Notes: a model not told the origin generated them from the sequence alone. A stretch of DNA of 43,421 nt from JADHUC01 sp964617665 (GCA_964617665.1 CAZUAH010000048.1:1-43421); one strand, 5' to 3'; numbered from the stretch's first letter, positions 26,013-33,910 are shown. Numbers and translations are program-made.

Positions 26013-26079
26013 ACGGGGTAGCGGAGACCGGGGCCGGGAACCCCGGCGTCTCCACGGGTCGATTCATTCGTCCCCCCGT
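26013..26079 (-). ncRNA. structured RNA segment upstream of the terminator (possible sRNA or 3' UTR)
   Basis: An outer pair (26013-26018 with 26074-26079, ACGGGG/CCCCGT) encloses a long inner hairpin: 26023-26027 with 26049-26053, a two-base bulge, then 26028-26033 with 26041-26046 and a seven-base loop. Eight bases further on the minus strand is the perfect intrinsic terminator. A compact GC-rich fold plus terminator resembles the 3' end of a bacterial small RNA or a processed 3' UTR. No promoter of its own could be identified between 26079 and the HTH-receiver stop, and no known RNA family is recognised. Confidence 0.4.
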
Positions 26080-26178
26080 AATGCCTGTTGTATCCGCAGT
26101 GTGGGTCTAATCACGACGGTTAGGGCAACGCGGCGATATGGAATGCCCGACCGCTTTCGCGGTTGGAGCGATGGTCGG

Positions 26179-26751
26179 CTAGACCAATTCCTTCTTCGCG
26201 CCAATCAATGTCCGCAGACGTTCGGCTAGCAGTCGCGCGTCAAACGGCTTCTTAAAGGTCTCGTTGATAGCGGAACGGTCGAAACTCATCGGTTGCCCGT
26301 CGTCCGGCAACAACGCGATCAGAATCGTCTCGGTAAAGTCCATGTTCTTTCGCAGATTCTGGCAAATCTGCAAGGCTTCCACCTTGCCGATCGAAAAATC
26401 CACGATTATGCAATCGGGGTGAAAACTTTCCGATTGAATGCCGGCCTCGAAACCGCTGGCTGCAACGGCAACCTTGAACGACCTCTCGGGTGGCAACTCA
26501 CGCTTCAAGTTTTCCACTAGTACCTGATCTTGAGCCACAATCAGCACCTTGGCCATTGCCTCGTCTTCGAGATCGCCGAGGGGCATGCCATGCTCTTTGA
26601 GGAATTTAATCAGGTATTCCCTGGGAATGCGTCGGTCTTGGGAGCCGGGAATCCGGTATCCCTTTAGGCGGCCCGAGTCGAACCACTTACTGACCGTGCG
26701 CGGGGCCACTTTACAGATCTTAGCGACCTGACCAGTTGTGAACACCTTCAT
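26179..26751 (-). CDS. excisionase-type HTH protein with C-terminal receiver domain
   Basis: A 190-residue regulator with an unusual order of domains. Residues 1-52 form an excisionase/MerR-type winged HTH (FTTGQVAKICKVAPRTVSKW, then GYRIPGSQDRRIPREYLIKF). Residues 66-185 form a receiver domain (MAKVLIVAQD..). The phosphoacceptor is Asp118 (CIIVDFSIG) and Lys168 (FKKPF) is conserved, but only Asp75 remains of the usual acidic pair (QD instead of DD or ED), so metal binding and phosphorylation may be altered. It probably binds DNA and responds to a kinase or acts without phosphorylation. GGAG lies eight bases before the ATG. No kinase gene is adjacent. A palindromic GACAC site lies 61 bases upstream. 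Confidence 0.85.
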   Translation of the reverse strand: MKVFTTGQVAKICKVAPRTVSKWFDSGRLKGYRIPGSQDRRIPREYLIKFLKEHGMPLGDLEDEAMAKVLIVAQDQVLVENLKRELPPERSFKVAVAASGFEAGIQSESFHPDCIIVDFSIGKVEALQICQNLRKNMDFTETILIALLPDDGQPMSFDRSAINETFKKPFDARLLAERLRTLIGAKKELV

Positions 26752-27298
26752 CGCAGGTTCTCCATAACTCTCTCGTTGACTCGCTATTACTGCGCCGGGC
26801 TGGAAAGCCGCGACACAGTGTCATGCCCCCTGCCTGTGACACCAACCGTTAAGGTCCGCGTTTGCCGGTGTGGGGGGACCGGCTTTTCACAGACAACTGG
26901 GTCAGGGCTTGACTGTCGTTACGCTTCTGCGTGGCTAAGACTCAGCTCCCTCTGATCTGCGCCTCACTAATAACCATCGGCAATCGGAACGTGAGGAATT
27001 TGGGTAAAATCCGTAAAATGGAGAAGTTTGTTCCATCTTCCCCATCATGCAAGAGCCCGATCACCAACAAGCCGGTACCTCAGCGTGGTAGGGTTGAGCG
27101 GGAGACGTCCTCGCTAGAATCCGCGGAATGGGCGTTTCCGCTCATCGCCGCAGAAGCAGAGCAACGTCACTAGGTAGGATCCCCCCCTACTCAGTTCGTT
27201 CTGCACGCGAAACGCACAACGCATGTGCAAAGTACGTTTCGGAACAAACCTTCCGATTTTATGTTTCGAATGGATAGGGGGGATTACTTTAGAAAGTT
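26752..27298. other. 547-base intergenic region between the TPR-protein gene and the HTH-receiver gene
   Basis: No credible gene is present; an 80-codon open frame on the plus strand near 26931 has no ribosome binding site and no recognisable composition. It holds the GACAC-type palindromes at 26812-26842 and an imperfect inverted repeat of a C-run (27178-27187) and a G-run (27275-27284). The six-gene operon ends at its right edge, and no intrinsic terminator is visible there. Confidence 0.35.
26812..26842. promoter_or_regulatory. GACAC/GTGTC palindromic sites upstream of the HTH-receiver gene
   Basis: GACACAGTGTC (26812-26822) is an odd-centred perfect palindrome. TGTGACAC follows at 26835-26842, so GTGTCA (26818-26823) and TGACAC (26837-26842) also form an inverted pair 13 bases apart. 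Three half-sites within 31 bases, about 60-90 bases before the start of a DNA-binding protein gene, could be an operator. No promoter hexamers could be assigned. Confidence 0.3.
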
Positions 27299-29881
27299 TC
27301 ACAACTTAGGTTGTACCAACCCCTCGAATTTGTGTTTCCACGCCGGGGGACCTAAGTTCGGGTGCAACAGCTTGAACTGCCGAAGCACCTTCTTCCCAGT
27401 CTCGGGATCGGTGTTGAAGAGACACCTTAACTGGTAGTACTTCGCTTCGTACCATTCGTCCGAGCTTTTCGATACACCAGAGAGCACCGTCCGCCAATGC
27501 GGAAGCGACTTGTCGTGACTCCCAGCATTGAAGTAAGCCAAGCCCGCGCGTCGCAGATAGCTCTTGTCTTTAGGGAAAGCCGCTAGCAACTTACCCAGGT
27601 GTCGGCCGGCTTCATCGAAGCGTCCAAGTTGGGATGCGTAGTAAGCTACCTTCGAGGTGGCGATTCTCGCGTTCTTCCGCGTTGAAATCGCTTCTACGGA
27701 ATCGCCCTCGCGTTTGGCCAGCCGGGCGTAAGTGGCTAAAGCCTCTTCGTGCAGTGCTCTCTTCTGCTCGTCCGTCGCCGTTTTCAACTTATCGTCGACG
27801 GCCTTTGCCGCGACAACCAGGGCGGGAATCTCGTAGCTCGAGCCTGCTGCGTTGTTGATCAGCCAATCCGCATGTGTGCGTCGTGCTTGGTCATCGCCTT
27901 GCCGGCTGGCCAATTGTAAACGACGAAAGTGGTACTGCGCGACCAACGAATCGCTCGAAGGCAACCGCTGAACCAGCGACGCCCCCTGATCCAGGAATGA
28001 CGTGGCCACGGACTCCTCGGGCCGTGGCCCATTCAATGCCACATCAGTCGCCAGCAGGCAACACTTAAGCTTTCGGCCATCATCCCCATCATTGCGAGCC
28101 GCCGCGAGATACTCTCTCACGGCTTCGTACAAATCAGCAGCTACCTGCCCCTTGCCATCCCTGCCGACCCTAGACCGCAACTGGTGCGTTAGCACGCAGA
28201 TGTCGTAGCGTGCCGCAAGATATAACGGATTGCTGGGCTCGATCTTCTGAAGCTTGGCGATTGTTTCCTTGGGCGGGGCGGAAGCCTGTTGGAGTTTCTT
28301 GATGTAGTAATCAGCACGTTTGGCGTACGGGTGGTCGGGGAAATCCCGTTTCAGTGTTTCCAGGACATCTACAGCGGCTGCCGCTAACTGAGGCTTGGTC
28401 TTGCTCAGTTTCTGGTAGGACACAAATGCCATCCAGGCTGATTCTGCGGCCGTTTTCGCGTCAGCAGCCTTGAGACCGGTGACCGCCTGCTTGTACTGCT
28501 TGCCCGCATCTTCGTATTGCCCAAGCTGGTAGTGGCACCAGGCCAATTCGTAACGGCATTGCGCCGCTGAACTGACGTGATCATTAGCATCCGGTGCCGC
28601 CAGTGCTGAGGTCAGGGCTTTGACAGCCGCCTGGTAGTCGTCCGGCTTCTTGCTCTGTTCCGCGGTCGCAAGCAGTCGTCGCGCATCGATCCATCGAAGG
28701 AAGAAACCGCCACCCGACGGAAGCGTGATATCGTACTTGTCCAGCAGCTGACGAACGGTTCGGCGTTGCCCGAGTCTAGCCAAGCCTTCCAAACCGAGTA
28801 CGCCAAGCTCGCTTTTCTCCTGGGACACGGTTTCACTGCGGTCGCCGAATGCTGCTCGAACCAGGCTCACGCAAAGACTGACCTTGCCCTTTGTGGCATC
28901 TGCCGTGTACTCAGCGATCTTCTCTTTGGCGTGTCTGCCAGCCTCATCGTATTTGCCCGCATTCAGCATGCCTTGGACATACCAATACGAAGCTTGATCC
29001 CGGATCTCCAGCGGAACGCTAGCGTGGTCCAACAGCTTGAAGCACGTTCTAGCGGCATCCAAATCGTCTGCTGCGGCTTCGGTTAGCCCCAACCCAATCA
29101 GAGCACCTGACCGCCAACCAGACTCCAACCCCAGCCATTCCGCATCCAACTCCTTGTACGACTCGTTTCCGATATCCAGGAATCTGCGGAATACATCGCG
29201 AGCAACCTTGAAGTCGTTTTCGCCCGATTCTTTCTTCGTCAAGCCGAGATAGTAGTTGGCCCAACCGGCGTGGTATGTCGCTCGGCTCGCGACAGCCTGC
29301 AGGAGCAGCAACTCGTTCTCCTTCGCCTCGCGCTCGTCTTCGTCTTCCATGTCGTCGATAAGGTCCGCGAGGTCATCGGCTTGCGTGTTGAGCTGTTCCT
29401 GAAAGCGGTTCAGTTCAGGAGTGATTTTCGCGAGAATACCGCTGGCTTCGTCGCGGGCTTCGAAATAGGCGGGATTGGCGATCCATTCGGTGACGAGCGA
29501 TTCTGCATGCTTAAAGTCGGCTTGCAGCAGCATCACCTGAAGCGCCGGGGTATCAGCCTGGGGGACTCTTTGTGTTAGCTTCTGAATGCGCTGATGAAGA
29601 TCCAGTGATTTCTGCTCGTCGCCCGTAGCGGTCATCAATTCGCCTGCGTATAGATCGGCCAGTCGCTTGGCGAGGGTGACTTTCTTCTCCTTGGGGAGGT
29701 CTTTCTCAATCACCTTCTCCAAATGCATGATCTCGAGGTCAGTCAGTCCGAGACGGTTCAGAAACTGCGTGATCGAGTCGTCGTCGTCACCGCGGGCGGG
29801 TGATAAGGGCAGCGTAGCCGCAATCGCGAACTGCAGAAACGCGATTCCGAGAAGGACGAGGCTATGCTGATGAGAACGCAC
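27299..29881 (-). CDS. large exported tetratricopeptide-repeat protein, last gene of the ExbB/ExbD operon
   Basis: An 860-residue protein with a signal peptide (residues 1-31, hydrophobic core then SPARG before a run of Asp), so it lies in the periplasm or paryphoplasm. The rest is almost all helical with repeated TPR-like pairs, for example AQCRYELAWCHYQLGQYEDAGKQYKQA, SYLRRAGLAYFNAGSHDKSL and YWYVQGMLNAGKYDEAGRHA, written here as separate short examples of the pattern. TPR arrays bind other proteins, so a scaffold role at the envelope is likely. The start is GTG 29881 with GAGGA five bases upstream, one base after the stop of the preceding exbD-like gene. That strict coupling ties it to the ExbB/ExbD complex. 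Confidence 0.85.
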   Translation of the reverse strand: MRSHQHSLVLLGIAFLQFAIAATLPLSPARGDDDDSITQFLNRLGLTDLEIMHLEKVIEKDLPKEKKVTLAKRLADLYAGELMTATGDEQKSLDLHQRIQKLTQRVPQADTPALQVMLLQADFKHAESLVTEWIANPAYFEARDEASGILAKITPELNRFQEQLNTQADDLADLIDDMEDEDEREAKENELLLLQAVASRATYHAGWANYYLGLTKKESGENDFKVARDVFRRFLDIGNESYKELDAEWLGLESGWRSGALIGLGLTEAAADDLDAARTCFKLLDHASVPLEIRDQASYWYVQGMLNAGKYDEAGRHAKEKIAEYTADATKGKVSLCVSLVRAAFGDRSETVSQEKSELGVLGLEGLARLGQRRTVRQLLDKYDITLPSGGGFFLRWIDARRLLATAEQSKKPDDYQAAVKALTSALAAPDANDHVSSAAQCRYELAWCHYQLGQYEDAGKQYKQAVTGLKAADAKTAAESAWMAFVSYQKLSKTKPQLAAAAVDVLETLKRDFPDHPYAKRADYYIKKLQQASAPPKETIAKLQKIEPSNPLYLAARYDICVLTHQLRSRVGRDGKGQVAADLYEAVREYLAAARNDGDDGRKLKCCLLATDVALNGPRPEESVATSFLDQGASLVQRLPSSDSLVAQYHFRRLQLASRQGDDQARRTHADWLINNAAGSSYEIPALVVAAKAVDDKLKTATDEQKRALHEEALATYARLAKREGDSVEAISTRKNARIATSKVAYYASQLGRFDEAGRHLGKLLAAFPKDKSYLRRAGLAYFNAGSHDKSLPHWRTVLSGVSKSSDEWYEAKYYQLRCLFNTDPETGKKVLRQFKLLHPNLGPPAWKHKFEGLVQPKL

Positions 29882-29882
29882 G

Positions 29883-30317
29883 TTATTCCTCGCGCGATTT
29901 CAGCGGGACATATGATACTACGCCGAAACCGGCAGACTTGCAGGATTGGATCGCCGCCGCCGCCATGCGATAGGGCGCTTCGGCACTCACGCGGACGAAG
30001 GCACCGTCCGCTTTATTGTCGAACTGCTCCAACAGATTGGTCAGTTCCACGTCTGACACGATCTCCCGTTCGCCCACCTTGTACACAAAACCGGAGGTGC
30101 CTTGCGTAATCTCAATGATTGCAGGTTCAAGGTCGTTGGCCGAGCCGCTGGCGGATCGCTGTTTTACCTTGATCGTCGAATCCAAGTTCCGTTCGGTCTT
30201 GACAAAACTGGCCGTCGTCATGAAGAAGATCAGCAACAAGAACACAACGTCGATCATGCTGGTCATCGACAGCTCGATCTTCGTTTCTCGTTGAACTTTG
30301 CGGCTGCTCAGCTTCAT
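29883..30317 (-). CDS. ExbD/TolR-family protein (second copy of the operon)
   Basis: A 144-residue biopolymer-transport protein. A short cytoplasmic N-terminus (MKLSSRKVQRETKIELSM) is followed by one membrane helix from about residue 19 to 40, with the conserved proton-carrying Asp23 in MTSMIDVVFLLLIFFM. The remaining 100 residues form the periplasmic ExbD domain, ending in AAAAIQSCKSAGFGVVSYVPL, the usual position of the last helix and strand. With ExbB it should form a channel that uses the proton gradient. It starts five bases after the first exbD-like gene. The periplasmic part contains a Ser/Gly-rich insertion (RSASGSANDLE) not seen in the other copy, so the two probably form non-equivalent subunits. 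Confidence 0.92.
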   Translation of the reverse strand: MKLSSRKVQRETKIELSMTSMIDVVFLLLIFFMTTASFVKTERNLDSTIKVKQRSASGSANDLEPAIIEITQGTSGFVYKVGEREIVSDVELTNLLEQFDNKADGAFVRVSAEAPYRMAAAAIQSCKSAGFGVVSYVPLKSREE

Positions 30318-30322
30318 TGTGT

Positions 30323-30739
30323 CTACTCGGGAACCTGGACCGCGATCCGTACCTTCTTCACATCCATGAGGGCCAACGATTCCATTATCTCATTCACCGT
30401 CCGACAATCGCCGCGCTCGTCGCCCCGAATTACCACGGATAGGCGATCTGCATCTTCGCCTACCTTAGCCAATTCCAGAGAAACAAACGTCAGCAGTTCG
30501 GTATTCGTGATCCGGTTGCCGGATACGACGATTTCCCCAGCCTGATCGACGTTCACGGTCAGCGATGTGCGTTTCTGGTCTTCAGTGCCCGCAAGCTTCG
30601 GCAGTTCCAACCGTTCCTTTTTGATCTCCGAAACCTGCGAAACCGTCATGAAAAAGATGATCAACAAGAACACAATGTCGATCATCGGCGTCATATTGAT
30701 GCCGGCCGTTGTCGATCGTTTGTGTTTGGTCAGTCGCAT
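30323..30739 (-). CDS. ExbD/TolR-family protein (first copy of the operon)
   Basis: A 138-residue ExbD-type protein. The membrane helix is NMTPMIDIVFLLIIFFMTV (about 15-33), with Asp21 as the conserved protonatable residue and the canonical TPMID motif. The periplasmic domain has the normal strand pattern (LTVNVDQAGEIVVSGNRITN, then RLSVVIRGDERGDCRTVNEI), close to ordinary ExbD. It lies between exbB and the second exbD copy, with gaps of 30 and 5 bases. ExbD dimers sit inside the ExbB pentamer and drive a TonB-type partner; here the likely partner is the VWA protein encoded three genes upstream. Confidence 0.94.
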   Translation of the reverse strand: MRLTKHKRSTTAGINMTPMIDIVFLLIIFFMTVSQVSEIKKERLELPKLAGTEDQKRTSLTVNVDQAGEIVVSGNRITNTELLTFVSLELAKVGEDADRLSVVIRGDERGDCRTVNEIMESLALMDVKKVRIAVQVPE

Positions 30740-30769
30740 TGCGCGTTCCAGCTTACCGCTGTCCTAGCA

Positions 30770-31621
30770 TCACTTCCTTCGTCCCAGCGGCATCATGATC
30801 TGTTCGACGCATTTGCCGGCTTCCGCAACGATCGAGTCGATGCGATTGCGGAAGTAGCTGAAGGCGATCATCGTGGGAATCGCCACCACAAGCCCCATCA
30901 GCGTGGTCACCAATGCCTGGCCAATACCGCCCGCCAACTCGTCAGGCTTGGCCATGCCGCCCGAAGCCGCGATGGTGTTGAAGGCGGTGATCATGCCCAA
31001 AACCGTACCGGTCAATCCCAGCATTGGCGCGATCGAGCCAATCAGCCCCAATACCTCGGTCTTTCTGTAAAGCCGACCCGTTTGGTCTTCGCCCGCTTCC
31101 TCCACTGCGGCCTTATACTCGGCGAAACCGAACTCCGAGCCCTTGTAGCGTTCGAGTCCTGCCAGCACCACATAGGCCACCAGCGACTGGTTCTGTGGCT
31201 CGTTGCAGGCCTCGATCGCATCGTCGATTCGGTTTTGGCTGATCAATTCGTCCAGTTCGGTTATTACGTAGTCCGGCATCAGTACGCTTTTGCGAATCGT
31301 CAACGCGTGCTCGACCACGAACCCAACGGCTACCATCGAAAGCAGAAGGATCAACACTCCCACAAACCCACCGTCGATTAGCGTATCCAACAGTGATCGC
31401 TCTTTCGGCGGGGCATCCGAGTCCGTTGGAGTAGTCGCGTCCGGTTCTGCCAGTCCGTCGTCCAGCGTTTCGTCTTCGGCTTGTGCCCATACAGGACTCG
31501 CCGGTGCGCACCACGCCGCAAATAAGGCTGCCAGCAGCAACACTACGATTGTTGGGCAAAGACGACCTTGCACCAAACGGGAAGGGAAAAAGCGCAGTCG
31601 CTCGTTGGTTTCCTTTGTCAT
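30770..31621 (-). CDS. MotA/TolQ/ExbB-family proton channel protein
   Basis: A 283-residue protein. Residues 22-46 are an N-terminal hydrophobic segment ending PVWAQA, probably a cleaved signal peptide, followed by an acidic Asp/Glu/Thr linker (48-72) outside the membrane. The ExbB core has three helices: about 84-105, 192-214 and 233-257. The last two carry the family signatures APMLGLTGTVLGMITAF and ALVTTLMGLVVAIPTMIAF. A cytoplasmic helical domain lies between helices 1 and 2. It should form the pentameric proton channel with the ExbD proteins. AAGGGA precedes the ATG. The added signal peptide and acidic linker are not in E. coli ExbB but are seen in longer ExbB forms. Confidence 0.94.
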   Translation of the reverse strand: MTKETNERLRFFPSRLVQGRLCPTIVVLLLAALFAAWCAPASPVWAQAEDETLDDGLAEPDATTPTDSDAPPKERSLLDTLIDGGFVGVLILLLSMVAVGFVVEHALTIRKSVLMPDYVITELDELISQNRIDDAIEACNEPQNQSLVAYVVLAGLERYKGSEFGFAEYKAAVEEAGEDQTGRLYRKTEVLGLIGSIAPMLGLTGTVLGMITAFNTIAASGGMAKPDELAGGIGQALVTTLMGLVVAIPTMIAFSYFRNRIDSIVAEAGKCVEQIMMPLGRRK

Positions 31622-31630
31622 GATTTTCCC

Positions 31631-32791
31631 TTAAGGATCGCTTTTCGGACTCAGTTCTGCCTTAACCTTGGCAGCATGATACGTCTGACCATACTGGTCA
31701 AGCAACTCCCTACGCACAGCAGCACGGCTATCCTCGTCGTTTACTGCGGCAAAAGCCTGCATCGCTTGGTACAGCCCGGCCGCGGCCAACTCGGGGAACT
31801 GTTTGCCGTGAATCGCCGGCAAATGGAGCAATTGAAGGATGCCCTCACGACGGACGCGTTCGTCGTCGCTCTGCTGTCTGGACATACCCAACCAGTAGAC
31901 CGCAAGCGGCTTGTTGGTGGGTGCGAACTTGTCCAAGTTCTGTTCCAGAGTGCTCAACGCCGTGCCGGGCTTCCCTGCAGCTATTTCGCATTGGGCCATG
32001 GCGATATCGCGCAATTGGATCATCGCAGGATGTGCGCCTTCGATGCCTGAAAAGACACGAAACGCAGCATCCGATTCGCCAGCGGCCAGCGCCAACGTGC
32101 CGTAGTACACTCTAGTGCCCTCCGGCCGAGGCGGCTGCATTTCGGCCACTGCTCCGAATATGCCGGCTAACGACGATTTGGCGGCCTCCATGTCGAACCA
32201 GACGGGCTGCAGTTCCGGCGTCATTCCAGTGGCCGAATCGAATCGCAACCGTCGATCACCAGGCAGGGATACCCTTGAAGGTGCAACGGATCTAAGATAG
32301 TCAAGGCAGCGCAAGTACGGTTCAACCGCCTGCTCTCTTCGACCGACCGCTAGACGGGACCACATCAGGGCTTGAAACACCATGTAAGCCGTTTCGCTCT
32401 TGCGACCGACGTAACGCGGGTACACGGCTTCGGCGTGTGGTAGAATGTCGCGATAATCGCCCAGCGTCAATCGCTGCCGAATCCGGTACAAATGCGTGCC
32501 CAGATCCTGCAGCATCTGATCGAATGCCGCTTGGCTATCCGGGGCGACTCTGCCTCGCTCGATCTGATCCCAGGTAATCAACGACGAGTCATTCAGCCGA
32601 ACACCGTCCTCGTCGAAGCCGGCCACCGTCTTGTTGGAAATGATGTCAAGGTTGCGCAGCACAATCCGATCTGCGGCGAAACCCAAGGTCGAAGACATGC
32701 CCCAGAAGAAAACTACGGCGACAATGCGGGCAGCGGGATGCGGATAGCTAGGTGTCGACATGTTCGTCATTGGCGTCTTGTCGTTCTCCAA
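31631..32791 (-). CDS. exported helical-repeat protein of the ExbB/ExbD operon
   Basis: A 386-residue protein with a signal peptide (about residues 22-40, VVFFWGMSSTLGFAA then DR). The mature protein begins with a small beta-rich segment (ADRIVLRNLDIISNKTVAGF, then DEDGVRLNDSSLITWDQI) that has the look of an SH3-like domain found at the start of many planctomycete exported proteins. The rest is helical with TPR/SEL1-like pairs (YMVFQALMWSRLAVGRREQA, AMAQCEIAAGKPGTALSTLE). Function unknown; it may recognise a ligand or another envelope protein. I take TTG 32791 as start because GAGG is five bases upstream; ATG 32770 is the alternative. It begins 11 bases after the VWA gene stop. Confidence 0.78.
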   Translation of the reverse strand: MENDKTPMTNMSTPSYPHPAARIVAVVFFWGMSSTLGFAADRIVLRNLDIISNKTVAGFDEDGVRLNDSSLITWDQIERGRVAPDSQAAFDQMLQDLGTHLYRIRQRLTLGDYRDILPHAEAVYPRYVGRKSETAYMVFQALMWSRLAVGRREQAVEPYLRCLDYLRSVAPSRVSLPGDRRLRFDSATGMTPELQPVWFDMEAAKSSLAGIFGAVAEMQPPRPEGTRVYYGTLALAAGESDAAFRVFSGIEGAHPAMIQLRDIAMAQCEIAAGKPGTALSTLEQNLDKFAPTNKPLAVYWLGMSRQQSDDERVRREGILQLLHLPAIHGKQFPELAAAGLYQAMQAFAAVNDEDSRAAVRRELLDQYGQTYHAAKVKAELSPKSDP

Positions 32792-32802
32792 CCACCCCTC
32801 AG

Positions 32803-33840
32803 CTAGAATCCCGATACATGCCGGTACCTGCCGCCTGAATCGCTGGCGATCCTTCGCATCAGGGTTTCCGCACTGGTGTCCATGAACGAAATCGTGTGGA
32901 TCTGGACCTTCTTGCCACCGGCACGATTCAAGTTTGCGACTTCATCCACAACGTTTTCCGGAAACTGGCCGTCTGTCATGAAGAAGATGGCGTCTGGCCG
33001 AGGTGACAGCGAAAAGGCGACTCGGAATGCAGGCGTGGGATACGTGCCGCCTCCAGCATTTACCGTTTGCAGCCAAGCCGCCACATCGGCACGATCTTTT
33101 CGAGGATGCCGCCAACCGGGCTGCCGGTAGGCCAGTTCTCGCGTATTGAAGAAGATCAACTGGAAACGGCCGCGGCTGCCCATCGTCGTGAGAGTCTCTA
33201 GTATCTCTTCCTTGACGAAGGACAGCTTGGGCCCCTCCATGCTGCCTGAGCGATCGGCGATGATACAGAACCTCGTGCCTTTGGCGTGCAGCCCCATAAA
33301 GGACGCGCCTTCCCCCAAACCGCCTCCCCCACCGGCCAACGCCGAGATTGCAGGCGACCCGCCACCAGACGCGCCGCCGGGCAGAAGTTTCACCGGGTCT
33401 ATCTCCGGCATATCGCCATCGGACGAGTCCATTGGGTTGACCTCCACCAATGTCTCGTCCAAGTCTTCTGATTCTTCTGCCTCTGCTGCCGCGTCGTCCG
33501 CGTCTAATTCCTCGTCGGGGTTCTCGCTCAGGTTCTCGACCGGCAGTTCGGCGATCAGTACCTCTTCGCCCTCTCCGCCACCTCCGCCCCGATAGTCGCA
33601 GGTAACGATGGCAAAGAGCAACAGGAGGCCCATGTGCGCGATCACGGAAACGAAGCCCGAAACGCTATTGCTGAGCCATGAGCCGGTGACGTTGGCCGAG
33701 GGTCGCCGTTCTTCCACTTCGTAGGCATCCGCCTCGGGCAGACGGACCGTCCCGTGGCAGTGCGGGCACGCGACCTCGCCGCCCAGATGATCGGCGGAGA
33801 TGCTCAGCGGATGGTTGCAGTGTAGGCAGTTGACTCGCAT
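32803..33840 (-). CDS. zinc-ribbon, TonB-like helix and VWA domain protein, first gene of the ExbB/ExbD operon
   Basis: A 345-residue protein of new-looking architecture. Residues 1-33 form a cytoplasmic zinc ribbon (Cys5-x-x-Cys8 and Cys25-x-x-Cys28). One membrane helix follows at about 60-81 and contains S65-V-I-A-H69, the same S-x-x-x-H pattern that couples E. coli TonB (Ser16, His20) to ExbB/ExbD. Then come an acidic linker (90-150), a Gly-rich stretch (155-180) and a VWA domain (187-345) with an intact MIDAS metal site: Asp196-x-Ser198-x-Ser200 (DRSGSM), Thr266 and Asp290 (FMTDG). The VWA domain should lie outside the membrane and bind a protein ligand through the metal. The gene has GAGG five bases before ATG 33840. 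Confidence 0.88.
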   Translation of the reverse strand: MRVNCLHCNHPLSISADHLGGEVACPHCHGTVRLPEADAYEVEERRPSANVTGSWLSNSVSGFVSVIAHMGLLLLFAIVTCDYRGGGGGEGEEVLIAELPVENLSENPDEELDADDAAAEAEESEDLDETLVEVNPMDSSDGDMPEIDPVKLLPGGASGGGSPAISALAGGGGGLGEGASFMGLHAKGTRFCIIADRSGSMEGPKLSFVKEEILETLTTMGSRGRFQLIFFNTRELAYRQPGWRHPRKDRADVAAWLQTVNAGGGTYPTPAFRVAFSLSPRPDAIFFMTDGQFPENVVDEVANLNRAGGKKVQIHTISFMDTSAETLMRRIASDSGGRYRHVSGF

Positions 33841-33880
33841 AGACGCCTCATGATGTGACGGTAAGCGTGAAGCCTACTGA

Positions 33881-33910
33881 ATTTTGGGGATATTTCCAGA
33901 GGATTGTCAA
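33881..33910 (-). promoter_or_regulatory. candidate promoter of the six-gene ExbB/ExbD-VWA operon
   Basis: On the minus strand a perfect TTGACA (33905-33910) is followed after 18 bases by CAAAAT (33881-33886), four of six matches to the -10 consensus. The predicted leader is about 35 bases. The -35 is convincing and the -10 is weak, which would suit a regulated promoter. Confidence 0.4.

Noticed and set aside
26931..27173. An 80-codon open frame on the plus strand
   Set aside because: No ribosome binding site, no recognisable composition, and it lies in what looks like non-coding DNA.
27178..27284. C-run/G-run inverted repeat near the end of the six-gene operon
   Set aside because: Unequal runs, about 87 bases apart, no T-run; too weak to call a terminator.
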